A stretch of DNA of 63,597 nucleotides from Sergeia podlipaevii (lineage: Eukaryota > Euglenozoa > Kinetoplastea > Trypanosomatida > Trypanosomatidae), in contig JASANZ010002176.1 of NCBI GenBank assembly GCA_030849805.1, forward strand, positions 1 to 63,597. The letters are read 5' to 3'. The translations under genes were made by a program, and so were the position numbers. This document shows positions 38,409 to 48,205 of this stretch, one piece after another. The notes below the pieces were generated by a model. That model searched no databases and had not been told where the DNA came from. It saw only the letters and a program-made list of their open reading frames with translations. Numbering within the stretch: position 1 is the stretch's first letter; each line of letters begins with the position of its first letter.

Positions 38409-39602
38409 TCACGATGGCTGCATGATAGTGCCGTTACTCCCGCCTACCTTGATGTGCTTGCTGACAACCCCCACTTTTAGCGGCTCCTCGCGCTCCTCCA
38501 AGTTGACGGTGGCCTCGCGAAATACAACGCAGTCAAATGGTGTGACATAATAGCGTTTCGGCACGCGCTGAAGCAGACGATCCTCGCGGCTCAGCTGCCG
38601 CATCGCGTCTGTCTTCTCCTCGCACCGCACGAAGTAGCCCTCCGTGCTTGGGAAAAGTTTCTCTAGCTCCTTTTTAGACAGCGAGAAGGGCGGGCCCCGG
38701 ACTGCATTCCCCTTGACACGACCAGTGCGGAAGGTGCCTTCCACGTAGATGAGTCCATCCTCCTTCAGTGCGCGCTTCAGCAAGTACGCATAATCCTGTC
38801 GCTGACCTACGTTGATTGAGGTGATGCCTTGGCGCTCGTATATAACGTCAAACTTGCGACCCCGCAGAGGTCCATCCCACAGCTCTGAGGAGAAGAAATC
38901 ATTCCAGCGGAGATGCACGCGATCGTACAGCTCTTGAGGGATGTGTCTCTCGGTCCGCTCCACCGCCATCCTGATCGCCGTCTCAGAGCACTCCACGCCT
39001 TCCACATTGAAGCCTCTTAATGCCATGACAGACATGATAGGGGAGTCACCACACAGAGGCACGAGGACATCCGGCACAGCTGTGGGTGCACCTGTAGTGC
39101 CGCTTTTGTTCCTACTCTTCCCCTTATTCTTATTGTCCTTCGTCGCCTGGCTGTTTGCATACTTGGGGTTCGTTTCAATAAAGGCTTCTGCGCTCGATAG
39201 GTCTCTTCCCGTTTGAGATTTAATAAACGTAAAAGGCTTGACAAAGAAGTCATCCGACGACTCCCCAGCACGCCATATAGGGTTCATACAGCGCCATGTA
39301 TTTTCCCACCACGTGGGCGATACGAGCGGCATTTCGGTGGCGGGGACACTGATGAATCGGTTGCCAACCATCTCATTGAGCTCATTCCACATCCATGGAC
39401 CTAACACAATACCAGCACTAATAACAATCCCACCTGCTGCCAACCAGCCCTGCAGGCGTGTGCCCGTGATGGCCCGGAGACTGAATCCGGCCCGCCCCTT
39501 TCTTCTGTTTTTAAGGAAGTTATACAAGATCTGGTCATCTGACGCTTCGAATGCAGGCCCCTGTTGTTGTTGTTGACGCCAGATGGACGTACGAGAGATC
39601 AT
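38409..39602 (-). CDS. TPMT-family SAM-dependent methyltransferase with N-terminal membrane anchor
   Basis: 397 aa, ATG at 39602. The N-terminus has a basic stretch (FLKNRRKGRAGFSLRA) and a hydrophobic segment at about 52-70 (WLAAGGIVISAGIVLGPWMW), suggesting mitochondrial inner-membrane or outer-membrane anchoring. The catalytic part starts near 178 with DVLVPLCGDSPIM, then GFNVEGVECSETAI. This is motif I and the acidic motif II of the thiopurine S-methyltransferase family (VPLCGKS...GVE.SE). FDVIYERQGITSI (motif IV region) and LIYVEGTF follow. TPMT-type enzymes methylate small S, Se, Te or metalloid compounds or thiols. Substrate unknown here. A Lys/Asn/Ser-rich insert lies at 150-172. Confidence 0.83.
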   Translation of the reverse strand: MISRTSIWRQQQQQGPAFEASDDQILYNFLKNRRKGRAGFSLRAITGTRLQGWLAAGGIVISAGIVLGPWMWNELNEMVGNRFISVPATEMPLVSPTWWENTWRCMNPIWRAGESSDDFFVKPFTFIKSQTGRDLSSAEAFIETNPKYANSQATKDNKNKGKSRNKSGTTGAPTAVPDVLVPLCGDSPIMSVMALRGFNVEGVECSETAIRMAVERTERHIPQELYDRVHLRWNDFFSSELWDGPLRGRKFDVIYERQGITSINVGQRQDYAYLLKRALKEDGLIYVEGTFRTGRVKGNAVRGPPFSLSKKELEKLFPSTEGYFVRCEEKTDAMRQLSREDRLLQRVPKRYYVTPFDCVVFREATVNLEEREEPLKVGVVSKHIKVGGSNGTIMQPS

Positions 39603-40527
39603 AACGATGTAATGTAAACGATAAAAGTGGTATTGTAGTGTGAGAAGAAGAAAAGCCGTTGATGTTTCTCTTTCCTTTTTCCTCCTTCTTTGCTTTCTTT
39701 TAGAGGAACGAAAAAAAAGGCAAGTGTATTCTGGGATTTGCTACGGCAGCGCTTCTTACCCTTTCCTGTTTTGCCGGAGGACAAGAAGATGCCTTAACAG
39801 AATATATATGTGTGTGTGTGTGTAAAACAAAAAGGAAGTGTGCTTTTCCCCCTCTGCTGTCTCGTATGTGGCTTAGTTCTTAGCTGGGTTCCCGTCAAAA
39901 GGCTAAAAGGAAAAAAAAAAATTAAAAGGGAAAAAAGAAAAATTCCGGATGATGTGGATTGAAGTTTATGGTACGACACACTAGTTGAAATGCCGATACG
40001 GTGAACGCGTGTATGTGTTCAAGTGAGAGTGCAGCTATACACTCAGGTCAAAGCAACTAAAAAATATATATTTAAAAAATGTTAGTATGTTGGTAGTACA
40101 AGAAGGGAGCAGTCATATATATATATATATATATATATGTTTGGATAAGAAAAAGGAAAAACAGAAAGTGGACTTTATCGCTGTCGTGTCAAAGTAGGCA
40201 ATACACATCCGCACATTCTCGCCCGTGCGCGCAAGTACAACATACAATGTGCTGGTGCGATAACTTGATTGGGTATATCTCCCATGTATGTGTCGTCATA
40301 ACTCAAAAAAAAATCCTCAATGTTCGAGTACTCTCCGCTCTTCAAAAAATGAGAAATCTTTTTCTATATCTCACACACCCAGATTCCCTCCTCTCATCCT
40401 CGGACTACTAAGTATTAGCAAGTACATATTGAGTAATTGTATTTTTGTTTGTTTGTATATTTGTCTTATATATAAAAGCAGATAACAACTGTGCTATGCG
40501 CACAACGTGTATATATATTAATCCTTT
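39603..40527. other. Spacer with AT and TG microsatellites
   Basis: Holds ATATATGTGTGTG at 39801-39823 and a perfect (AT)12 at 40115-40138, with A-runs at 39910-39920 and 40304-40312. No gene seen. Confidence 0.5.
40115..40138. repeat. (AT)12 microsatellite
   Basis: Twelve perfect AT units; self-complementary and able to form a hairpin. Confidence 0.9.
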
Positions 40528-42807
40528 TCATAATATCTGCTTGACCGCGGATACAGACTGCGCCAGGGATAGCATTACGTGCAGGTTTACATACATCTCG
40601 ACAAAAGCGGACTCGAGCACCGTTCTTTGATATGCGGTGCTCTCGCCCAGCGAGTTGTGCCCTACACTTTGCCTCCGCGTTCCTGAAGAGGCACGACTGC
40701 TATTCTGACTTGACCCACGTTCTGATGCCCCAGAGGACGACCGGTGACCTCTTCGTGTGCCTGTGGTCGCCAAAGAAGAAATTGTCCCGTTGTGGGACGG
40801 CGAGGGCACGGCACCAAACAGGGCCGCCGCGTGAATGTACCGTGACCAGTCATGAGCCACTATAAGATCACGCAGCGCCACGGCAAGTCCAGGGATGGAT
40901 GCCACTTCAAGTGCTTCAATGTCATCGCTACTGAGCAGCCAAAGCGATCCCTCTCGTACTTTCCTCTCGAACGCGCTGGGCCGCACCTGCACGACAAGTC
41001 TCCGCACCGTTGTCAAAGCATCAGGGAGGGCACGCATGGTACGGGAGATAGTAGAGTGATACTGTGTAAGGGCAGTGAACAGATGAGCATCGGCGCGCAG
41101 AACAAGGCCGCGCAGCAGCGCGAGAGAGACCTTGGCGTTGTCGTAGCGCTCCTCAAGTGCGCACTGCCGACTTGAGCCTTCCGGGAGGCATCCATCTTCG
41201 TTGCGAAGTGCGCTGGCCGAGGCTGGAGGAGAAGAAACGCAAGCACCTGGGCTGACATCGCGCCGCCCTCCTAGTGTCCCCCTCGTAGCAGTCTTACTCT
41301 TCTTTCTTGTTCCGCCGTTCAAACAGCCACTGCTGCTGGTGCCCTCACGCGCTTTTGACGAAGTGGTATGCTTCTTGGTGGGTGCCGTGGTAGAAGACGC
41401 GGCTCGCAATACCTGGCGCCGCTGATGGAGCTGATGCTGAGGCAGCAACATACGCCGCGATGGCACTCCGTTAGCGTCAGTGGCAGCATCGTCGTTGTCG
41501 TTGTTTGCTGTGAGAGTAGTGGTGTTGGTTGCGTCTGCATTTGGGGCTGCCACACGGGTGAAGAGTCGAGTGCCAAGTGTCATTTTTGGTGTATGAGCAG
41601 TGGCTTTGGAGTGCGGAGATGAAATATCAGTTATGCTCGGACCTGCACCACTCGGCTGCAGCACTACAGATTCTAAGCAACTGAGAGCAACTGTAACGTG
41701 AGAGGCCGCAGTAAGCTGGGGAGCAGTCCCAGATGAGGCCTTGCGCATCACAGGCTTCGTGTAGGCTGCTGTCCTGCTGCTGGGTGATAGTAACTCTGTT
41801 GGAGCAATAGGTGCCCCAGCTGCTGCTGCCGCTGATCCGGCTGTCGCACTTGCGCCGGGCCGCTTCGGCATAACTGTAATAGACTTTTGTAGGGCCACTG
41901 CGCGTCCACTCGTGGCGGTACCAGACGAGCCATGATTGCTGAGCTGAGAAGACCCATCCCCAATAGAGGTCCCCAACGGAACCGACGAAGTGCGCACTGG
42001 CTTGTGGCTGCCACGATTGCTGACAAGCGAGATGCTTGGAGCACGTGCGGGGCCTCGCAGTTTGCTGTCCGACTGCTGAAGGTTTTCGACCCCCCTGTGT
42101 CCGCCTTGCTTCTCATTTTCCTCAGCGATTTCTTCTTCTGTTAGCATCAAGGAAGGATCCTGATGACACTGCCTAGTAGCCTCTTCAGAGTTGGCACCGG
42201 CAGTGGTCGAAGCTGTGAATGCACCGCTATCTGCGTCGTGATGTGCCATCTTGTTTGTCTCCATCGCCGGGGCGGAGGCAGTATGTGGACTAACAGCACT
42301 ACACTTTGTGCATTCTGCTTCCCCTGTTCTTTCAGTGGTTGGCACTGTGAGAGAGTCCTTGGGGAGGCCCTCCCTAGCGTCGTCACCATCGCCCGCAGCC
42401 AGTGCATCTTGAAGACCAAAAATAGTCTGCAGTCTGTGCTCTGCGAGTGTCATGGCACCTTGCAGTTCGCGACGTAGGCGACCGATCTCTTCAAGGTAAA
42501 GAGCCACTGCTGAACTGCTGGGTGCCACACTGGATGCCGATCTGCGCAACTGCTCAGCCGGCATTTGACCTGGACAAGGGTTGCCATGAGTGCCGCTGTG
42601 ACCATCTTGATATGTCTTAGGGTGTTGCGGGGACGGCGCCGGAGTTTGAGTACATGTGGGCCCCATAGGCTCAGGCTCTCCATCTTCGGCTTTGTACACA
42701 GCCGATGCTTCTGCTGCAGTAATATTGTTATTCTGAGGAGGAACCAAATAGTTCTCTACAATGCGCTCGTCTGCCGCCGGCGCAGCATCACACTCGAACA
42801 CTTCCAT
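40528..42807 (-). CDS. Large low-complexity hypothetical protein
   Basis: 759 aa from the first ATG at 42807 (the frame opens three codons earlier with TTG). Most of the chain is Ser/Thr/Ala/Gly-rich and disordered. Two parts look folded: a short coiled coil near residues 100-130 (AVALYLEEIGRLRRELQGAMTLAEHRLQ) and a helical domain near 575-690 (VSLALLRGLVLRADAHLFTALTQYH, then LPDALTTVRRLVVQ and ALEVASIPGLAVALRDL). A further helix closes the protein (AFVEMYVNLHVMLSLAQSVSAV). No motif of known function. Codon composition matches its neighbours, so it is coding. Confidence 0.8.
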   Translation of the reverse strand: MEVFECDAAPAADERIVENYLVPPQNNNITAAEASAVYKAEDGEPEPMGPTCTQTPAPSPQHPKTYQDGHSGTHGNPCPGQMPAEQLRRSASSVAPSSSAVALYLEEIGRLRRELQGAMTLAEHRLQTIFGLQDALAAGDGDDAREGLPKDSLTVPTTERTGEAECTKCSAVSPHTASAPAMETNKMAHHDADSGAFTASTTAGANSEEATRQCHQDPSLMLTEEEIAEENEKQGGHRGVENLQQSDSKLRGPARAPSISLVSNRGSHKPVRTSSVPLGTSIGDGSSQLSNHGSSGTATSGRAVALQKSITVMPKRPGASATAGSAAAAAGAPIAPTELLSPSSRTAAYTKPVMRKASSGTAPQLTAASHVTVALSCLESVVLQPSGAGPSITDISSPHSKATAHTPKMTLGTRLFTRVAAPNADATNTTTLTANNDNDDAATDANGVPSRRMLLPQHQLHQRRQVLRAASSTTAPTKKHTTSSKAREGTSSSGCLNGGTRKKSKTATRGTLGGRRDVSPGACVSSPPASASALRNEDGCLPEGSSRQCALEERYDNAKVSLALLRGLVLRADAHLFTALTQYHSTISRTMRALPDALTTVRRLVVQVRPSAFERKVREGSLWLLSSDDIEALEVASIPGLAVALRDLIVAHDWSRYIHAAALFGAVPSPSHNGTISSLATTGTRRGHRSSSGASERGSSQNSSRASSGTRRQSVGHNSLGESTAYQRTVLESAFVEMYVNLHVMLSLAQSVSAVKQIL

Positions 42808-42816
42808 CAATGACAA

Positions 42817-43627
42817 ATAAATGTATATAAAAATTGATGTTTTACTTCGGTTTTACCCTGGCAAAGAAAAAAAAAAGGAGGCGAAGTGCAATACGATTCC
42901 TTAAAAATATAAATATCTAATTCAGTTTCTTCTTTCCGGTATATAATGGAAATAAAGAAGACTATGTAGGAAAAAAATAGTACAAAAAATTAAAGCAAAC
43001 TAAATATCTCTAGCAACGTATATCGGCCTATTTGCTGGCTATTAATACATAGAAAGCAGGGAAGAGAGAGAAAGAGAGAGTCAAGTATCTGCGTGCAATT
43101 TGGAGAATCACTAGTCCTTCTCAGGAGGCTATTGCCATACTAGAAACAACACCAGAATGCATTGTTAAATATATACTTGGAGGGAAAAGTCGTGTAGATA
43201 CGCCACACGCGAAACATTACTTTTTCTCTTTTCTGTTGTTTGTTTGGTTTGGTTTCTAGAGCTCACAGAGTACTCTTTAAAAGCAAAATACAAAAAAAAA
43301 ACGAGTCTTCCATCACAATGGCTGTTAGTTCCTTTCTCAACTGTTTCCTTCTCTTTCGCGTCTCCTCTCCTGCAAGGGGAGGAGACGGAGCGGGGGTGAT
43401 CAATAAACTGCGCAACATAGTTGAACTCTCCTCTCACCACAGAGAAAGAATATATATATATATATATATATATATACAACAGCACAAAGAAAAGAAAAAA
43501 AAACGTGTTTCAACTGCACAAAAGAAGAAAGGCTGCTTTCACCATTGTCCCTCAGCAAAAGAAAAAAAAGTCTTCCTTCTCATTGAGAGGCAATCAGCAA
43601 AAAAAAAAAAAAAAACCAATGTGCGTC
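42817..43627. other. Spacer with (TA)n array and A-runs
   Basis: A-runs at 42867-42878, 43290-43299 and 43598-43614, a GA repeat at 43062-43080 and the (AT)13 array. No gene seen. Confidence 0.5.
43450..43476. repeat. (AT)13 microsatellite
   Basis: Perfect alternating AT over 27 bases, just beyond the 3' end of the SEC3 candidate. Confidence 0.9.
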
Positions 43628-46600
43628 CTAGTACGATGCAAGAACCTTTTCCACCTCTGCCCGCGTGATATCCGGCCGGAGCCCCTCATACACAGGCCAT
43701 TGCAGCAGCTGCATTAAAAAGTCAAACTTCTGTAACAGCAGTTTCGCAAAGTGCTGCCATGTTCGCTGCAGCAGAGTCCGGTGAAAAGACTCCTCGCTGC
43801 TGCCCGCATCCACGTCTCGTAGAAAGTGCCTCTTCATGCGCGCCGCGCTTGACTTCACGCCGCTGTGGATCTCCTTATCAACTTTATCAACGATTTTCTT
43901 CACCGTCTCGAGTGCAAAGAAGCGATGATGCTTGAGTTCCTCCTTCGAGTATACATTGGAGAGGTCCTCTGCAGAGAGGGCGTAGAGGCCAAACACAGGA
44001 AAGTCGTTCGTCAAAATGACACGGGTCAAGTAGAGCTCCTCGTAGCGATCCCGCTTGGTCTTGGAAGACTCGAAGTGGTCTTGCAGGAGCTCCGCCGCGT
44101 AGGAGTCAGAAGGCAGCGTAGCACAGAAGGCACAAAAAAAGGCGTGATGGCGGTACTGCTGGATGGACCCCTGCTTCATCGAGTTCATGTCAAAGCCGCC
44201 ATCACCAAAGGCAGTGTTCACCTTCTGCAAGAGCAGCTCATTCAGCTTGAGTTTCTTACCTTTGCTAGAACTACCTGTTGTCTTGATGTTCGTGACTTGG
44301 TCCAACGCATCAAAGGATTGATCAACGAGACTGGAAGCAATAGAACCGTACTCGGTGCGATCCACCACGTCCTCTGACAGCGCGTTGTATACTGCCTCCA
44401 TGCGGAGAAAAAACGCTGGCATTTTGGTAAAGCAATGCAGCAGCGCAGTAGGCCTGATGAGATACTTCGTTCTACAGACTGATATGGACTCCGTCTGCTC
44501 CGCCACAAACTGCATCATGGAGCCAGCCACAATGGACTCCACCTCCTGCAATGCCGCTTTGCAGAAGGAGCTCGTCGTGGAGCGCAGCTTACCGCAGCGG
44601 TAGGCTTTGACCATGCACATTGCAGGAATAGAATAAATGCGATCACACTTCTCCATCACAAAGAGAAAAAACTCAGCCAGCTGTAGAGCCAAATAGTTGT
44701 TGCGCATTGCGCGACGAGCTGCTATCGCTGCTTCACTATGAGTGTCTTTCCCCTCAGCGCCGCCGTCGGTATAGTCGAGATCGCTGGTGGAAGCAAAACG
44801 ACGCAAGCCGCCACCCGCCGCGCTGCCTAGGTCCTGGGTGTAGGTGTTCAGTAAGGTACCAATGTTTCTCCCTCCTCCTCCTCCTCCGAGTCCCCGCCCT
44901 GGCCCCGCCGCCATGGGGTACATTGGTGGCAGTCCAATATCGCTCGCAGAACGCTCGTGAGTGGGTCTCCCGCCGCCAGCTTGCAGAGGTTGCAAAAGAA
45001 GCGAGGAGCCCTGCGCCTGTGCCACTGCCGTGGGGCACACCTTTTCGCCCGCGAAGAGCTCCAGCAACGAGTCCCGCAGCAGCTCGGCCGCCTCTGCTGG
45101 TGAGGTGCTCGGTGTGTGCGAGTTGCCCTCCGCTTCATTTTTCTGTCCTCCCCCTTCTTCACTGCCCCCCGTAGCTGCTGGTGGGTTGATTGTAGAGGCG
45201 GCTTCAAAGCCCACGATGCTGCTGGGGTGTCTGGAAAGCTCATCTCTTACCGCATCCTCGGCATCGGCAGACACAGGGCCAGCGCTGGGCTTGTAGGCAC
45301 CAAAGCAAGCGCGGAGAACGTACTCCTCTTCGAGAACTACCCCAACAAAGGACTGAAGCGCAATAGCTAACGCCAAGTCCGGCTTCACAGTACCACCGGT
45401 GCCTGTGCCACTGCTGTCACCGACGGCTGTGAGGGAGCGCAGGCTGCTTCCTACAGAGGCTGGCGACGCGGCGCGCGCATCCAGCCTGCGAAGCGTGTCG
45501 GGGTTTGCGTAAAGATCAATGTCTGAGACGTGCTCTGGAAAGGGGAATTCAACTGTCAACATCTGGTGCTTACTATCCGAGCGCGTGCCAGCAGTGCTTC
45601 CCAGTCCATCGTCATCGTCCTCGGAGAAGCCTGCCCTTCCACGAGGAGTGCTCACAGCAGCTGGGCTCATGCCGCGCATCAGACGAGGTGTCAGTGCCGG
45701 TGATGGAAGTGGAGACTGCCGCCACACACGGGGGGTCTCCCCGGCCTGAGCAGACTCCATGCGCACCGACAACGCCTCCTTCTTTGACTGAGATGTGCCG
45801 AGCTGAAAGCCGCCCTTCCACGCGTCCAGTCGTCTAACTTGCCGTCGCAGGCACTTGAAAAAACGGGATATCTCAAGAGCGTACACAGTCTGCATGCTCG
45901 TGCGATACTTGCGCAGTGTACTCACGAACCCCTCCATGTCAATATGCGACAGCGCTTCAATGATGTCGCGCACGTTCAACAGTTTTCGAGAGAGCTCTGT
46001 GTGTAGCCGCCACACGAGTACCGCGTTGCGGGAGTAACGAGACTTATCAGCGAGGTACTGTGCCTCTAAGGACTCAATGGTAGAGAAAAGATAAGACTGA
46101 GAACGTTGCGCCACCATGCGCCGCTGTGAAAGAAAGAACTGCCGCCGCTCGCGCACCGCGGCAATGGGAAAATCAGTTTGTAGCTTTGGGCTATGCAGCA
46201 CCGCGTGCATGTGCCGCATCGCCTCAGACAAATCTTGAGCATTGCGACCATCGGAGAAGAAGGCAATGAGGCCAGAGTCTGGTACTTTGCGTAGCTTCTC
46301 CAGCAGTGCAGCTGTTTGGGCTGATAGACTCAGCTGATCGCTCAGCTTTAGCATCATCGCGTGCAGTTCCTCGAGGTTCTGCTGCTTGCGCTGTAGTGTG
46401 TTGTTGGAGTGCTCAATCAGTTGCACAGTTTGCTTCTTCGAAAGCAGATGACTAGAGTAGTCTTGAATTCGCTTTTCCACCTCCTCCACGTCCTGCACAA
46501 GATTGTGTACTTGCACCTTGACATCGTCCCATGTACGTTTGGAGGTCAAAAGCTCATCAAGGAGCACAAGCTCCGCATCCTTCTGCCTCCCCAATAAAGA

Positions 46601-47281
46601 TTGCTGAAACTGACGAATGTCGTCAAATCCGCTACTGCCGTCCATGTGCGCGAGGAGGTGCCGCTCCTCCGCGCTCGTGAAGACACGGCGCTTCTCCTGT
46701 CGCAGTTTGCGCACACGTGACGCTGCATCAGCTTCGGCTTCAGCACCCACTGCATCGGTAAGAACACCTCTAATGTAAGTGTCACCACCGCCGGCCGCGC
46801 CGCCAGCACCACCCCCTACGCCACCAGCACCTCGAGATGATCCAGAAGCCAGCCTCGCACCAGCACTGCCAACACGTTTGCCTTTGCCTCCTCGAAGCGC
46901 GTCGCGCGTGCGCAGCACCGCTGCCACGAACATCTCGCGCTGGATATGAGACTCAAAGCCCACAGAGAGCATCCCGCTCGCGCCAAAGTTAAACGTCGCG
47001 TCAAAGTTTCCATCATGCTGCACATCTGCTAGTCGCTCCACTACAAAGACCTGCCGTATCTTCGCCTGCTGTTTGTTCTTCTCAATAGTAGCAATCGCAA
47101 GTGATGCAGAGGCCCCGCGTGATGCGGTTGAAGTCATGGGCTGGCACAAGAGTAGCAGGCGTGGCCGCGAGGCGCGTTGCTTGCTGCCAAGCTCTGAGAC
47201 CGCCTCACACGCAACAATCTCCTCCAGTCGCTGGTGAAACACCGCTTCAATGATAGGTCGTATCTCATCCAAGTGGTTCAT
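43628..47281 (-). CDS. Exocyst subunit SEC3 (EXOC1-like)
   Basis: 1217 aa, ATG at 47281. Residues ~1-125 alternate strands in a PH-like fold with basic patches, as in the SEC3 N-terminal PIP2/Rho-binding domain (RLLLLCQPMTS, IRQVFVVERLADVQHD, MLSVGFESHIQREMFVAAVL). A Gly-rich linker (140-165) is followed by a coiled coil at ~205-330 (AELVLLDELLTSKRTWDDVKVQVHNLVQDVEEVEKRI and on). Disordered Ser/Gly-rich inserts lie at ~500-570 and 690-810. The C-terminal ~400 residues form an all-helical rod (NNYLALQLAEFFLFVMEKCDRI; FCAFCATLPS) ending ITRAEVEKVLASY. The order PH-like, coiled coil, CorEx-type rod and the length fit SEC3. The exocyst tethers vesicles at the plasma membrane, here most likely at the flagellar pocket. 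SEC3 is the best match, but another large coiled-coil protein cannot be excluded. Confidence 0.75.
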   Translation of the reverse strand: MNHLDEIRPIIEAVFHQRLEEIVACEAVSELGSKQRASRPRLLLLCQPMTSTASRGASASLAIATIEKNKQQAKIRQVFVVERLADVQHDGNFDATFNFGASGMLSVGFESHIQREMFVAAVLRTRDALRGGKGKRVGSAGARLASGSSRGAGGVGGGAGGAAGGGDTYIRGVLTDAVGAEAEADAASRVRKLRQEKRRVFTSAEERHLLAHMDGSSGFDDIRQFQQSLLGRQKDAELVLLDELLTSKRTWDDVKVQVHNLVQDVEEVEKRIQDYSSHLLSKKQTVQLIEHSNNTLQRKQQNLEELHAMMLKLSDQLSLSAQTAALLEKLRKVPDSGLIAFFSDGRNAQDLSEAMRHMHAVLHSPKLQTDFPIAAVRERRQFFLSQRRMVAQRSQSYLFSTIESLEAQYLADKSRYSRNAVLVWRLHTELSRKLLNVRDIIEALSHIDMEGFVSTLRKYRTSMQTVYALEISRFFKCLRRQVRRLDAWKGGFQLGTSQSKKEALSVRMESAQAGETPRVWRQSPLPSPALTPRLMRGMSPAAVSTPRGRAGFSEDDDDGLGSTAGTRSDSKHQMLTVEFPFPEHVSDIDLYANPDTLRRLDARAASPASVGSSLRSLTAVGDSSGTGTGGTVKPDLALAIALQSFVGVVLEEEYVLRACFGAYKPSAGPVSADAEDAVRDELSRHPSSIVGFEAASTINPPAATGGSEEGGGQKNEAEGNSHTPSTSPAEAAELLRDSLLELFAGEKVCPTAVAQAQGSSLLLQPLQAGGGRPTHERSASDIGLPPMYPMAAGPGRGLGGGGGGRNIGTLLNTYTQDLGSAAGGGLRRFASTSDLDYTDGGAEGKDTHSEAAIAARRAMRNNYLALQLAEFFLFVMEKCDRIYSIPAMCMVKAYRCGKLRSTTSSFCKAALQEVESIVAGSMMQFVAEQTESISVCRTKYLIRPTALLHCFTKMPAFFLRMEAVYNALSEDVVDRTEYGSIASSLVDQSFDALDQVTNIKTTGSSSKGKKLKLNELLLQKVNTAFGDGGFDMNSMKQGSIQQYRHHAFFCAFCATLPSDSYAAELLQDHFESSKTKRDRYEELYLTRVILTNDFPVFGLYALSAEDLSNVYSKEELKHHRFFALETVKKIVDKVDKEIHSGVKSSAARMKRHFLRDVDAGSSEESFHRTLLQRTWQHFAKLLLQKFDFLMQLLQWPVYEGLRPDITRAEVEKVLASY

Positions 47282-47287
47282 TGTAAG

Positions 47288-47310
47288 CTAAAAAAAGGAA
47301 AAAGAGAATA
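47288..47310 (-). promoter_or_regulatory. Predicted trans-splice acceptor of the SEC3 gene
   Basis: The coding strand reads CTCTTTTTCCTTTTTTTAG, AG at 47289-47288, then six bases and the ATG at 47281. A textbook pyrimidine tract, giving a 6-nt gene-derived leader. Confidence 0.7.
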
Positions 47311-48111
47311 ATGATAATAATAAGAAGGTGCGGAAGCAACGGGATTGTTTTATTTATATATGTTACTTTCTGTAGCAGCCCAGCAGCAATAAAAAAAGTG
47401 AAGTTTGATCTTTAAATAATTGAGTAAAAAAAAAAAAAGACAACAACAAAACGCAATAAAAAAAAATATAATAAAAATGAAGTGCTAGCTTGTCTCTTAC
47501 CAACGGGCACTCAGGTAGTGAAAGATATAGTACGAGGCCCAGAGAGATCTTGTGGAGCAGTTGTGCGTGCAATGTGTGCGTATGTGTAGGAGGGAAAGAG
47601 AGTGCGTGTATGTGTGTACGGTGGCGTCCCTGATATGGCAAAGATAATGCTTGCCTCCCTATATAATTGACTCCCTGTTTGCTTCTATAATGCAGTTCTC
47701 ACGCCGCACTGTTAAGGAAAACGAGGGGGCATTCGTCAAAAAAAGAAAAAAAAAATGTGCCAAAATGAGAAAGGAAAGAAAGAAGAAACAAAAAAAAAGA
47801 TGACAGAAGCAGCCAGCACATATCACAATAACGCAAAAGTAAAAACAATGGAAAAGGATACATTTTCACCGCAACTGTTGCTGGCTTTCTCCTCACATTT
47901 AACTCGACAAGTAGGTGCAATTGAAGTTTCCCATTTGCTTTGTGTTTTTATTGTTTTTTATTTCTGTTTTTTTTTTTCTTATGTGTATGGGTATAGGCGA
48001 CAACTGATTTCATCCTTCTTACCTGGCAATAGCAAAGTGAAAGCGGAGCAAAAAGAAAGCTTCTTTGATCAGCCATTCATAAACGCATTACCTCTATAGT
48101 ACAATCTATGT

Positions 48112-48156
48112 GCTCTCTCTCTCTCTGTCTATCTATCTCTCTCTCGCTCTTTCTCC
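48112..48156. repeat. CT/CTAT microsatellite
   Basis: CTCT and CTAT units on the + strand, close to the stop of the upstream beta-propeller gene; GA-rich in the transcript's 3' UTR. Confidence 0.8.
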
Positions 48157-48205
48157 CAGAACATATCGGAGTGACAAAGACAAGCAAATCATCCGACAGA
48201 AGAAA

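Larger units (their letters stand above)
47282..48205. other. Spacer with strong SEC3 acceptor and CT repeat
   Basis: The SEC3 acceptor is at the left end. A-runs occur at 47427-47439, 47457-47466 and 47745-47755, a T-run at 47970-47979 and a CT microsatellite at 48112-48156. A 114-codon frame on the + strand (47755-48099) is Lys/Phe-rich low complexity and is not considered a gene. Confidence 0.5.

Noticed and set aside
47755..48099. 114-codon + strand frame in the spacer next to the SEC3 gene
   Set aside because: Lysine- and phenylalanine-rich translation of A- and T-runs, antisense to the unit.
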